12,977 bases of DNA from Pseudomonadota bacterium. Its GTDB lineage: Bacteria; Pseudomonadota; Gammaproteobacteria; Xanthomonadales; Rhodanobacteraceae. Location of the stretch: positions 1-12,977 of the forward strand of contig JAEZQS010000018.1 in NCBI GenBank assembly GCA_023412995.1. Direction: 5' to 3'. This document shows, in pieces, positions 5,937-12,895 of the stretch. The notes under the pieces were generated by a model that saw only the letters and a list, made by a program, of their open reading frames with translations, made no database searches and had not been told where the DNA came from. The position numbers and the translations under genes are program-made. Numbering within the stretch: position 1 is the stretch's first letter; each line of letters begins with the position of its first letter.

Positions 5937-7652
5937 CTACGGCCGATGGAAATCCGCGTCCTTCTTCCATTGCGGGAAGGTGTCCCCGTCGGCCAGCTTG
6001 CGCCCGACGGCGTGGAAGGCTTCGAGGTCGGCAACCACGCCGCGGAAGTCCCAGGTCGGGTCGTATTCGTCGCCGGGCTTGTGGTAGCGGTTGGCGGTGT
6101 AGTCCTCGTATGCCTTGCGGCCGGCGTCGATGCCGCCGTCGACCAGGTTGAGGCCCGAGCGCGCGTACAGCACCGGCACGCCGGCGCGCGCGAAGTGGAG
6201 CTGGTCCGATCGGAAGAAGAAGCCTTTCTCGGGAGCGTCGTCCGGCACGATGGTGCGGTCCTGCGCGGCGGCGGCGTCGCGGATCAGGTCGTCCAGGTCC
6301 GACTGGCCCCAGCTGATCACGGCGATGTCGCGGCTGGGCCCGTTGATCGGCAATGCATCCATGTTGATGTTGGCCACCGTCTTCGCGAGCGGCGCGACGG
6401 GATGGGCGACGTACCAGTGCGAGCCGAGCAGGCCGGCTTCCTCCAGGGTGGTGGCGAGGAACAGGATCGAGCGGTGCGGTGGCGGCTGCTGCCCTGCGAA
6501 GGCCTCGGCAATCTCGAGCAGGCCGGCGACGCCGGTGCCGTTGTCGATGGCGCCGTTGTAGATGGTGTCGCCCTCGAGCGACGGATCGCGGCCGAAATGG
6601 TCCCAGTGCGCGGTGTACACGATGAACTCGTCCGGCCGCGTGCTGCCGCGCAGGACGCCGAGCACGTTTTCCGACCCGCCGTGGGTGATCCTGCTGCGGA
6701 AGGACGCCGACAGCGTGGCCGGGGTTTCCATGGCGCGGAAACCCGGCTGGTCGGCGCTGCGGGCGAGGGCGGTGAAATCCTGGCCCACGCTGGCGAACAA
6801 ACGCGTCGCCGCCTGGGTCGTCAGCCAGCCGGCCGCCTGCAGGCGCGGCGCGGGGTCTTCCGACGCCGGCAGGCTTTCCTGCGGGCCGGACCAGCCATTG
6901 ACCACCACGTCCCACGGATAGCCCGCGCCGGCGGTGTCGTGCACGATCAGGCAGGCGGCGGCGCCCTGGCGCGCGGCTTCCTCGTACTTGTAGGTCCAGC
7001 GGCCGTAGTAGGTCAGCGCGCGCCCCTTGAACAGCTTGTCGTCGTGGCTGCCCCAGCCCGGGTCGTTGACCAGCACGACCACCGTCTTGCCCTTGACGTC
7101 GAGGCCGGCGTAGTCGTTCCACTGGTACTCGGGCGCGTTCACGCCATAGCCGGCAAACACGATCGGCGAATCGGCGATGGCGACGCTGGCGCTGCCATCG
7201 AGCGAGCCGATGATCATGTCGTCGCGGTAGTGGAACGATTCGCTGGTGGTGCCACCCTTCACCTCGAGGACGACCTTGTCGCCATCGACCACCGTGGTCT
7301 CGACCATCGGCACGGTCTGCGCCCACTGGTCGCCGTTGCCGGGCGCGAGGCCGATGCGCTGGAACTGGTCCTTGATCCACGCCACCGTCATGCGCTCGCC
7401 CAGCGTGCCGGGCTTGCGACCCTCGAACTCGTCGGAGGAGACCTTGCGCAGGCGCGCCGCGAAATCCGCCGCCGTGATCGCCGGGGTGAAGTGGCCTTCG
7501 GTGGTCGGCACGACCGGCGCTGGCTTTGCCGCGACGGCGTCCGGCGCCGTGGCGGCATCCGCCGGTGGCGTGGCGGGCTCCTGCGGCTGGCACGCTGCCA
7601 GCAGCACGGCCGCCATGACGCAAGCGGCGGGGCGGAGGTCGGGACGGCGCAT
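5937..7652 (-). CDS. M28 family zinc peptidase lipoprotein with PA domain
   Basis: This encodes 571 residues. ATG 7652 is chosen because AGGAG lies 7 nt upstream and a lipoprotein signal peptide follows at once, with lipobox LAAC and acylated C21; an in-frame extension to 7763 codes only for low-complexity sequence. Q22 after the cysteine suggests outer-membrane sorting. A Pro/Ala-rich linker (about 22-52) leads to the peptidase. A PA (protease-associated) insert covers about 155-290 (DSPIVFAGYGV, AARQGAAACLIVHD). The M28 active site is complete: H349 and D351 (AHWDHFG), bridging D370 (AIDNGTG), catalytic E404 and ligand E405 (TTLEEAGLLGS), D432 (NINMDAL) and H486 (SDQLHFARAG). It should be an envelope aminopeptidase; substrate specificity cannot be read from the sequence. 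It converges with the M1 peptidase gene, giving two exported aminopeptidase-type enzymes around one repeat-filled gap. Confidence 0.95.
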   Translation of the reverse strand: MRRPDLRPAACVMAAVLLAACQPQEPATPPADAATAPDAVAAKPAPVVPTTEGHFTPAITAADFAARLRKVSSDEFEGRKPGTLGERMTVAWIKDQFQRIGLAPGNGDQWAQTVPMVETTVVDGDKVVLEVKGGTTSESFHYRDDMIIGSLDGSASVAIADSPIVFAGYGVNAPEYQWNDYAGLDVKGKTVVVLVNDPGWGSHDDKLFKGRALTYYGRWTYKYEEAARQGAAACLIVHDTAGAGYPWDVVVNGWSGPQESLPASEDPAPRLQAAGWLTTQAATRLFASVGQDFTALARSADQPGFRAMETPATLSASFRSRITHGGSENVLGVLRGSTRPDEFIVYTAHWDHFGRDPSLEGDTIYNGAIDNGTGVAGLLEIAEAFAGQQPPPHRSILFLATTLEEAGLLGSHWYVAHPVAPLAKTVANINMDALPINGPSRDIAVISWGQSDLDDLIRDAAAAQDRTIVPDDAPEKGFFFRSDQLHFARAGVPVLYARSGLNLVDGGIDAGRKAYEDYTANRYHKPGDEYDPTWDFRGVVADLEAFHAVGRKLADGDTFPQWKKDADFHRP

Positions 7653-7681
7653 GCGGCAACTCCTGCATCGGTGATGCCGAC

Positions 7682-7687
7682 ATTCTA
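7682..7687 (-). promoter_or_regulatory. Candidate -10 box of the M28 gene
   Basis: On the minus strand TAGAAT (five of six matches to TATAAT) ends 29 nt before the M28 ATG. No convincing -35 is found 16-18 bp upstream. The poly-G tract lies about 37 bp upstream of this box. Confidence 0.35.
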
Positions 7688-7724
7688 GGCAGGAACGGCC
7701 GCCCATCGTCATCCCTGCCGGCGT

Positions 7725-7754
7725 GGGGGGGGGGGGGGCGGGCCCCGCCCCCCC
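7725..7754. repeat. 14-G homopolymer overlapping a GC-only palindrome
   Basis: An uninterrupted run of 14 G occupies 7725-7738. Its right half joins an inverted repeat: GGGGGGGCGGG (7732-7742) and CCCGCCCCCCC (7744-7754) around one central C. It lies in the 118-bp gap between the stop of the VNG-repeat gene and the start of the M28 gene. Such runs slip readily in replication and are also error-prone in sequencing, so the exact count is uncertain. As RNA it could form a very stable hairpin but has no U tract. Confidence 0.85.
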
Positions 7755-7770
7755 GCGGCGCAACGGCCCG

Positions 7771-8427
7771 TCAGGGATGGTCGCCGGAAAACGCCTGCGG
7801 CGTCGCGCCGGTCACCTTGCCGATCTTCGCGCTGTCGCTGACGAAGAGGTCGACCTCGCGGCGGAACTCGAGCGTGCCGTCGACCACGGCCCGCGGGCCG
7901 ATCACGATGCGCGGGTTGCGCGTCTTGCCCCACGACCAGCCGTGCGGCTTGTCCACCAGCAGCCCACCCTCGATGCGCGCGTCGGCGCCGATCTCGATGT
8001 CGCCGCTGACGGTCTCGAGGCCACCGGCCAGATGGGCGGCGTCGATCTCGATGGTGCCGTTGACGTTCGATGCATGTCCGAGCACTTCGGCGTCGCGGCG
8101 CACCCGGATGCTGCCGTTCACGGCTTCCAGCTTGCCGGTGACGCGGCTGCCTTCGCCGAGGTCGATGCCGCCGTTGACGGTGTCGATGCTGGACGCGGTG
8201 GCGCGCGTACCCAGCTCGACGTCGCCGTTGACCGTGGACACATCGTCGGCCGTGGCACCGTCGGCAAGGTGGATGGAGCCGTTGACGGTCTCGAGGTCAC
8301 CGGCCTGCTGGCCGGCTTCGAGGCGGATCGACCCGTTCACCTTGTCGATGTCCGGCGCGTCGGCAAACGCGGGACCCGCCAGCGCGAGGAGGAGGGTGGC
8401 GAAGGCTGTCAGGAAATGGCGTGGCAT
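7771..8427 (-). CDS. Exported VNG-repeat beta-solenoid protein, function unknown
   Basis: This encodes 218 residues with a clear signal peptide (residues 1-22, ending GPAFA, then DAPD). The body is a tandem repeat built around VNG: VNG occurs at residues 30, 48, 66, 84, 103 and 122, with a VSG variant at 140, so the period is 18-19 residues. Each unit runs xVNGxIxLxxxxxxxxLET, alternating short hydrophobic strands with turns, as expected of a beta-solenoid coil. The last 60 residues depart from the repeat (WSWGKTRNPRIVIGP, VDLFVSDSAKIGKVTG). It resembles DUF4097/bactofilin-like repeat proteins in style, but I do not assign it to a family or function. ATG 8427 has AGGA about 8 nt upstream. It precedes the M28 gene on the same strand by 118 bp and is divergent from gpmI. 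Confidence 0.85.
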   Translation of the reverse strand: MPRHFLTAFATLLLALAGPAFADAPDIDKVNGSIRLEAGQQAGDLETVNGSIHLADGATADDVSTVNGDVELGTRATASSIDTVNGGIDLGEGSRVTGKLEAVNGSIRVRRDAEVLGHASNVNGTIEIDAAHLAGGLETVSGDIEIGADARIEGGLLVDKPHGWSWGKTRNPRIVIGPRAVVDGTLEFRREVDLFVSDSAKIGKVTGATPQAFSGDHP

Positions 8428-8491
8428 GGGGATTCCTCGTGGTGTTGGCGACGTCTTGGATGCCTGCCGGGGGCAGCGGGTTTACTGGGCA

Positions 8492-8539
8492 GGGGCTAAG
8501 GCTAGGGGCTAGAGGCTAGGGGCTAGGGGCTAGGGCCAG
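8492..8539 (+). repeat. G-rich heptamer array (GGGGCTA unit) upstream of gpmI
   Basis: Perfect GGGGCTA copies stand at 8492-8498, 8505-8511, 8519-8525 and 8526-8532. Decayed copies lie between and after them (GGCTA, GAGGCTA, GGGCCAG). Regularly spaced G tracts on the plus strand, which is the coding strand of gpmI, could form a G-quadruplex. The period of 7 and the GGG-start match the array at the right edge of the window. Confidence 0.85.
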
Positions 8540-8573
8540 GACGCGGACTGGGTCGTCGCTGTGGATGTTCTTC

Positions 8574-8600
8574 CTTCGCGTGCTGCGTGTGCTTCGTGTG
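8574..8600 (+). repeat. Three tandem 9-mers, consensus CTTCGYGTG
   Basis: CTTCGCGTG, CTGCGTGTG and CTTCGTGTG follow each other without gaps. Similar CTTCGCG-type 9-mers are scattered in intergenic DNA of many GC-rich proteobacteria. The unit length divisible by three makes an artificial open frame (FLRVLRVLRV), which should not be annotated as protein. Confidence 0.7.
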
Positions 8601-8691
8601 TCACGCTGCCGCTCCGCTTTCCCCGGCCCCCAGCCCCTGCTGCAAGCCGCTGCTGCTAGCATGCCCCTCTCTCCTGCACCTGGACCCCCGC

Positions 8692-10218
8692 GTGGCACGA
8701 CCCAAACCCGTCCTCCTGCTGATCCTCGATGGCTGGGGCCATCGGGTCGAGACCGAACACAATGCCATCGCCGGCGCGCGCGCGCCGAACTGGCGCCGGC
8801 TGCTGCTGGAATGCCCGCACACCCTGGTGGAAACGCACGGCGGGCACGTGGGCTTGCCGGAAGGGCAGATGGGCAATTCCGAGGTCGGCCACATGAACAT
8901 CGGTGCCGGACGGGTGGTCTACCAGGACCTGACCCGCATCGATGCCGCGATTGCCGACGGCAGCTTCTTCGACAACCCCGCGCTGGTTGGCGCCTGCGAC
9001 GCCGCGAAGGCCGGAGGCGGCACGCTGCACGTGCTCGGACTGCTCTCGCCGGGCGGCGTGCACAGTGCCGAAGACCAGCTGTTCGCGATGCTCGACCTCG
9101 CCGCGCGGCGCGGCGTGCCGCGGGTGGCGCTGCACGCCTTCCTCGATGGGCGCGACACGCCGCCGCGCAGTGCACGTGCCTCGCTGGAACGGGCGCAGGC
9201 GCGTTGCGACGCGCTGCCGGACGCGCGCATCGCCAGCATCACCGGCCGCTACTTCGCGATGGACCGCGACAAGCGCTGGGACCGGGTGGAGCGCGCCTGG
9301 AACGCGATTGCCGACGCGAGCTCCCCGCTGCATGCGCCCGATGCGCTGGCGGCGCTCGACGCCGCCTATGCACGCGGCGAGAACGACGAGTTCGTGCAGC
9401 CGACGGTGATCGGCGAGGGCGCCCGCGTCGCCGATGGCGACGCCATCGTGTTCATGAATTTCCGCGCCGACCGCGCGCGCGAGCTGTCGCATGCCTTCGT
9501 CGATCCCGCGTTCGCCGGCTTCGCGCGCTCGCGCACGATCGCGCTGTCGGCGTTCGTCACGCTGACCGAATACGAGAAGGGGCTGGCCGCGACGGCGGTC
9601 GCGTTCCCGCCGCAGTCGCTCGAAGATTCCCTCGGCGAATACCTCTCCCGCCTCGGCCTGACGCAGCTGCGCATTGCCGAGACGGAGAAGTACGCGCACG
9701 TGACGTTCTTCTTCTCCGGCGGCCGCGAGGCGCCCTTCCCCGGCGAGGAGCGCATCCTCGTGCCGAGCCCGAAGGTGGCCACCTACGACCTGCAGCCGGA
9801 GATGAGCTGCCCCGAGCTGACCGATCGCCTGGTCGAGGCGATCGCCTCGAAGCGCTTCGATTTCATCGTCTGCAACATCGCCAATCCCGACATGGTGGGC
9901 CATACCGGCATCGAGTCGGCGGCTATCGCCGCCGTGGAGGCGGTGGACCTGGCGCTCGGCCGCATCGCCACCGCGATCCGCAGCAGCGGCGGCGAAATGC
10001 TGGTCACCGCCGACCACGGCAACGTCGAACGCATGCTGGACGAAGACGGCGTGGCGCACACCCAGCACACCGTCGGACCGGTGCCGCTGGTGTACGTCGG
10101 TCGCCCCGCCACGCTCGAACCCGGCGCGCTGCGCGACCTCGCGCCGACGGTGCTGGCCCTGATGGACCTGCCGCAGCCCGCCGCCATGAGCGGGCGCAGC
10201 CTGGCCAGGTTCCTGTAG
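8692..10218 (+). CDS. gpmI: 2,3-bisphosphoglycerate-independent phosphoglycerate mutase
   Basis: This encodes 508 residues (E. coli GpmI has 514) and interconverts 3- and 2-phosphoglycerate in glycolysis/gluconeogenesis in the cytoplasm, using two manganese ions. D13 in LILDGWG is the first metal ligand. S63 in GQMGNSEVGHMNIGAGR is the serine phosphorylated in catalysis. DGRDTPPRSA, D400 and H404 in NPDMVGHTG, D441 and H442 in TADHGNVE, and HTQHTVGPVP complete the alkaline-phosphatase-like site. GTG 8692 is chosen because homologues begin a few residues before the VLLLILDGWG strand. The open frame extends to 8587 only through Cys/Pro-rich sequence with no family likeness. No strong Shine-Dalgarno precedes the GTG, so start confidence is moderate. 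It is the first gene of a gpmI-envC-ctpA cluster; envC starts 5 nt after its stop. Confidence 0.95.
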   Translation: MARPKPVLLLILDGWGHRVETEHNAIAGARAPNWRRLLLECPHTLVETHGGHVGLPEGQMGNSEVGHMNIGAGRVVYQDLTRIDAAIADGSFFDNPALVGACDAAKAGGGTLHVLGLLSPGGVHSAEDQLFAMLDLAARRGVPRVALHAFLDGRDTPPRSARASLERAQARCDALPDARIASITGRYFAMDRDKRWDRVERAWNAIADASSPLHAPDALAALDAAYARGENDEFVQPTVIGEGARVADGDAIVFMNFRADRARELSHAFVDPAFAGFARSRTIALSAFVTLTEYEKGLAATAVAFPPQSLEDSLGEYLSRLGLTQLRIAETEKYAHVTFFFSGGREAPFPGEERILVPSPKVATYDLQPEMSCPELTDRLVEAIASKRFDFIVCNIANPDMVGHTGIESAAIAAVEAVDLALGRIATAIRSSGGEMLVTADHGNVERMLDEDGVAHTQHTVGPVPLVYVGRPATLEPGALRDLAPTVLALMDLPQPAAMSGRSLARFL

Positions 10219-10223
10219 GGAAC

Positions 10224-11402
10224 GTGCGGATCCCCCGCGCGCTGGTGGCGGCGGCGTTCGCCTTCGGGCTGGCGCATGCCGCGGCGGCGGCGCCGGATGT
10301 CCCGCTCGATCCGGCGCAACGTGCCGCGCAGGAGAAGGAGGCACGACGCAAGCTCGATGCGGTACGCGCCGAGCTGGCCGCGATGGCGGCGCAGCGCAAG
10401 GCCACCGGCGGCGAGCTCGACGAGGCCGAGCGGCTGCTGCGCGCGCAGGAGCTGGCGCTGGCCACGGTCGCGCGCGACGTGCACCAGCTCGACGAGCGGC
10501 TGGCGGCGCAGCAGGAACGCCTGGACGAGCTCGGCCACCAACGCGACGACCTCGAGGCGGCGCTCGCCACCCAGCGCGACGGGTTGGCCGCCCTGCTGCG
10601 CTCGGCCTACACCCTCGGCCACGATGCCGAACTCAAGCTGCTGCTGCAGCAGGACGACGTCGCCGCCGTTGCGCGCGTGCTGGCCTACCACCGCTATTTC
10701 CAGCGTGCGCGGGTGGACCGCATCGCCCGCCTGCGCGAGAACCTTGCGCGGCTGGAGGCGCTGCGCGTCGCCATCGACGAGGCGAGCGCCGGCCTTGCCG
10801 AGACGCGCGCCGAGCGCGCGGCCGAGGCGGAGCGGCTGGAACATGAGCGCGCCGAACGCCAGAGCCTGGTGGCCGAGCTCGGCAAGCGCCTGGCGGGGCA
10901 GGGCAACCGGATTGCGGCGCTCGAACGCGACGCGGCCGCGCTCGACCGGTTGCTGCAGCAGCTGCGCGATGTCTTCGTGGACATTCCGCGCCAGCTTTCC
11001 GGTGCGCAGCCGTTTGCCTCGCGCCGCGGCCAGTTGCCGTGGCCGCTCAAGGGCAAGGTGCTGGTGGCCTTCGGCGCCGATGAGGGCGGCCGCCGCAGCA
11101 GCGGCATGTGGCTGTCCGCGCCCGCCGGCACGAAGGTGGCCGCGGTCGCGCACGGGCGCGTCGCCTTTGCCGACTGGCTGCGCGGGTACGGCCTGATGGT
11201 CATCGTCGACCACGGCGATGGCTATCTCAGCCTCTACGGCGGCAACGAGAGCCTGCTGAAGGACGTCGGCGACTGGGTCGATGGCGGTGACGCACTCGCC
11301 ACCAGCGGCGCCAGCGTCGGCCAGTCCGGACCCGCGCTGTACTTCGAGCTGCGTGCCCGCGGCAAGCCGATCGATCCGCGCCGCTGGCTGCGCCCGCGCT
11401 GA
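10224..11402 (+). CDS. envC: Murein hydrolase activator EnvC
   Basis: This encodes 392 residues. An N-terminal signal peptide (MRIPRALVAAAFAFGLAHAAA) exports it to the periplasm. Residues about 30-255 are a long coiled coil (Glu/Arg/Gln/Ala/Leu-rich, e.g. LDERLAAQQERLDELGHQ). Residues about 273-390 are a LytM/M23 domain. The zinc residues of active M23 peptidases are missing: the HxGxD position reads SSGMW, the HxH position reads ALYFE, and the YaH position reads YGG. E. coli EnvC has the same losses. It is therefore an activator of cell-separation amidases, not an enzyme, and is expected to be recruited to the septum by FtsEX (known for the family). GTG 10224 is only 5 nt after the gpmI stop, and the AGGGA there overlaps that stop codon, so translational coupling is likely. 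The frame is open far upstream inside gpmI; that part is a shadow. Confidence 0.93.
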   Translation: MRIPRALVAAAFAFGLAHAAAAAPDVPLDPAQRAAQEKEARRKLDAVRAELAAMAAQRKATGGELDEAERLLRAQELALATVARDVHQLDERLAAQQERLDELGHQRDDLEAALATQRDGLAALLRSAYTLGHDAELKLLLQQDDVAAVARVLAYHRYFQRARVDRIARLRENLARLEALRVAIDEASAGLAETRAERAAEAERLEHERAERQSLVAELGKRLAGQGNRIAALERDAAALDRLLQQLRDVFVDIPRQLSGAQPFASRRGQLPWPLKGKVLVAFGADEGGRRSSGMWLSAPAGTKVAAVAHGRVAFADWLRGYGLMVIVDHGDGYLSLYGGNESLLKDVGDWVDGGDALATSGASVGQSGPALYFELRARGKPIDPRRWLRPR

Positions 11403-11464
11403 ACCGGGACCGCACTGCGCGCGTTTTCGCAGCCACCGTGGCGGCAGCCGCGCGGCGGCGGCGC

Positions 11465-11470
11465 TACACT
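11465..11470 (+). promoter_or_regulatory. Candidate -10 box of ctpA
   Basis: TACACT (within GCTACACT) ends 24 nt before the ctpA ATG, in the 92-bp gap after envC. It matches the common -10 form of related genomes, but the -35 region (CGGCAG at 17 bp) is poor. ctpA may have its own promoter besides readthrough from gpmI-envC. Confidence 0.35.
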
Positions 11471-11494
11471 CAGGCGCCCTGCGGAGGTCCGCCG

Positions 11495-12895
11495 ATGCGA
11501 CTGAGTTTTTCCATCCTGGCCCTGGCACTGGTGGCCGCTGCCGCCCTCGCCGCGCCGCCTCCGCAGCCACCCGCAGGCGCTGCCGTGGATCCGGCCGATG
11601 ACGTCCCGGCGACCGCGGCACCGGAAGGGGTGGATCCCGTCGCCACCACCGCGCCCGCGGCGGCAGCGACCCGGGAGCAGGCCTCCGGCAGCGTGGATCT
11701 CGAAGACATCCGCGCCTTCACCGCGGTGTACAGCCTGGTCAAGCAGGCCTACGTCGAACCGGTGGACGACCACCGCCTGATGCAGGCAGCGATCCAGGGC
11801 CTCCTGGCCGGCCTCGATCCGCACAGCGAATACCTCGGTCCCGAGCAGATGCAGGACCTCACCGAGGACACCACCGGCAGCTACGACGGCCTCGGCATCG
11901 AGGTGCTGCAGGTCGAAGGCACGCTGCGCGTGGTTGCACCCATCGATGGCACCCCGGCCGAACGTGCCGGCATCAAGGCCGGCGACACCATCGTGCGCAT
12001 CAACGGCAAGCCGGTGCAGCCGGACGACCTCGACGGCGCGGTGGAAAGCCTGCGCGGCGAACCCGGCACGTCGATCACCCTCGGCATCGTGCACGAGGGC
12101 GAAAGCATGCCGGTGGACGTTCCGCTCGTGCGCGACGTGATCCGCGTCGCCAGCGTGCGCGGGCGCCTGCTGGAACCGGGCTACGCCTACCTGCGCATCA
12201 GCCAGTTCCAGGCCGAGACCGGTTCGCAGCTGCGCAGCCGCATCGAGCGCCTGCTCGCCGAGAACAAGGGTCCGCTCCGCGGTGCCGTGCTCGACCTGCG
12301 CAGCAATCCCGGCGGGCTGCTCAATTCCGCGGTCGAGGTGAGCGACGAGTTCCTGTCCGAAGGTGGCATCGTCACCACGCGCGGGCGCCTGAAGGAAACC
12401 GACATGGCGTTCCGCGCCACGCCCGGCGACCTGCTCGACGGCGCGCCGCTGGTCGTCCTGGTCGACAACGGCACCGCGTCCGCCGCCGAAATCGTCGCCG
12501 GCGCGCTGAAGGACAACCACCGCGCGTTGCTGATGGGCCGGCGCACCTTCGGCAAGGGTTCGGTGCAGACCGTGCTGCCGCTCGACGCCGGCCACGCCGT
12601 GAAGCTGACGACGGCGCGCTATTACACACCAAGCGGCGTCTCGATCCAGGCCGCCGGCATCGAGCCCGACATCGTGCTGGCGGACCTCATGCTGAGCCAG
12701 CGCGACAGCGGTCCCACGCCCGCCATCGGCGAGCGCGACCTGCGCAACCACCTCACCGGGACCGAGGAGGAATCCGGCCCCGTCACGCCACGCGCCGCCG
12801 ACCGCGACCTGCAGCAGGACTACGCCCTCAACGAGGCACTCAACGCGCTGAAGGCGCTTGCGCTGCGCAACGCGCGTCGTGGCGCGGCGTCGTGA
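11495..12895 (+). CDS. ctpA: S41 family carboxy-terminal processing protease CtpA
   Basis: This encodes 466 residues. ATG 11495 is chosen because GGAGG (11483-11487) lies 7 nt upstream and a signal peptide follows (MRLSFSILALALVAAAALA, then APP); the frame is open to 11438 but that part has no ribosome site. A Pro/Ala-rich stretch (20-65) precedes the helical N-terminal region. The PDZ domain lies at about 128-205 (YDGLGIEV, RAGIKAGDTIVRINGKPV). The protease core has catalytic S329 (DNGTASAAEI) and K354 (RRTFGKGSVQ), 25 residues apart as in E. coli Prc. It should be a periplasmic serine protease that degrades or trims envelope proteins. P. aeruginosa CtpA is encoded in a similar gpm/envC-like neighbourhood and, with its partner LbcA, degrades peptidoglycan hydrolases. 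That role is likely but inferred here, and no lbcA gene is in the window. Confidence 0.95.
   Translation: MRLSFSILALALVAAAALAAPPPQPPAGAAVDPADDVPATAAPEGVDPVATTAPAAAATREQASGSVDLEDIRAFTAVYSLVKQAYVEPVDDHRLMQAAIQGLLAGLDPHSEYLGPEQMQDLTEDTTGSYDGLGIEVLQVEGTLRVVAPIDGTPAERAGIKAGDTIVRINGKPVQPDDLDGAVESLRGEPGTSITLGIVHEGESMPVDVPLVRDVIRVASVRGRLLEPGYAYLRISQFQAETGSQLRSRIERLLAENKGPLRGAVLDLRSNPGGLLNSAVEVSDEFLSEGGIVTTRGRLKETDMAFRATPGDLLDGAPLVVLVDNGTASAAEIVAGALKDNHRALLMGRRTFGKGSVQTVLPLDAGHAVKLTTARYYTPSGVSIQAAGIEPDIVLADLMLSQRDSGPTPAIGERDLRNHLTGTEEESGPVTPRAADRDLQQDYALNEALNALKALALRNARRGAAS

Larger units (their letters stand above)
8428..8691. other. 264-bp divergent gap carrying two short-repeat arrays
   Basis: This gap lies between the VNG-repeat gene (minus) and gpmI (plus). 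It holds a G-rich heptamer array (8492-8539) and a 9-mer array (8574-8600). No strong promoter was recognised. A TAGCAT box at 8657-8662, 29 nt before the gpmI GTG, is the best -10 candidate but lacks a -35. Plus-strand open frames in it are low-complexity and have no ribosome site. Confidence 0.6.

Noticed and set aside
5275..7683. Minus-strand open frame of about 800 codons covering the M28 gene and the gap
   Set aside because: It is a shifted frame of the M28 gene with Arg/Ala-rich translation and no domain. The M28 frame has a complete active site.
5916..7688. Plus-strand open frame of about 590 codons antisense to the M28 gene
   Set aside because: It is a mirror frame typical of GC-rich genes; no ribosome site or recognisable domain.
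7732..7754. Intrinsic terminator of the VNG-repeat gene
   Set aside because: The stem is strong, but on the minus strand it is followed by C residues and no U tract. It is kept as a repeat/hairpin only.
8492..8600. CRISPR array
   Set aside because: Repeat units are 7 and 9 nt without unique spacers, and no cas gene is present.
8587..8691. Upstream start for gpmI at GTG 8587 or 8596
   Set aside because: The 35 extra residues are Cys/Pro-rich and partly coded by the 9-mer array. Family members start just before the VLLLILDGWG strand.
8565..10223. Plus-strand open frame in phase with envC, extending it upstream by about 550 codons
   Set aside because: It lies inside gpmI in another frame and is very rich in Arg/Ala/Pro. 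EnvC homology and the signal peptide begin only at GTG 10224.
11415..11432. Terminator behind envC (CTGCG ... CGCAG)
   Set aside because: Only 5 bp of stem with an 8-nt loop and no T run; not supported.
8656..11621. Long minus-strand open frames (about 560 and 610 codons) antisense to gpmI and envC
   Set aside because: They follow codon-position GC of the real genes, are low-complexity, and cross the real gene borders.
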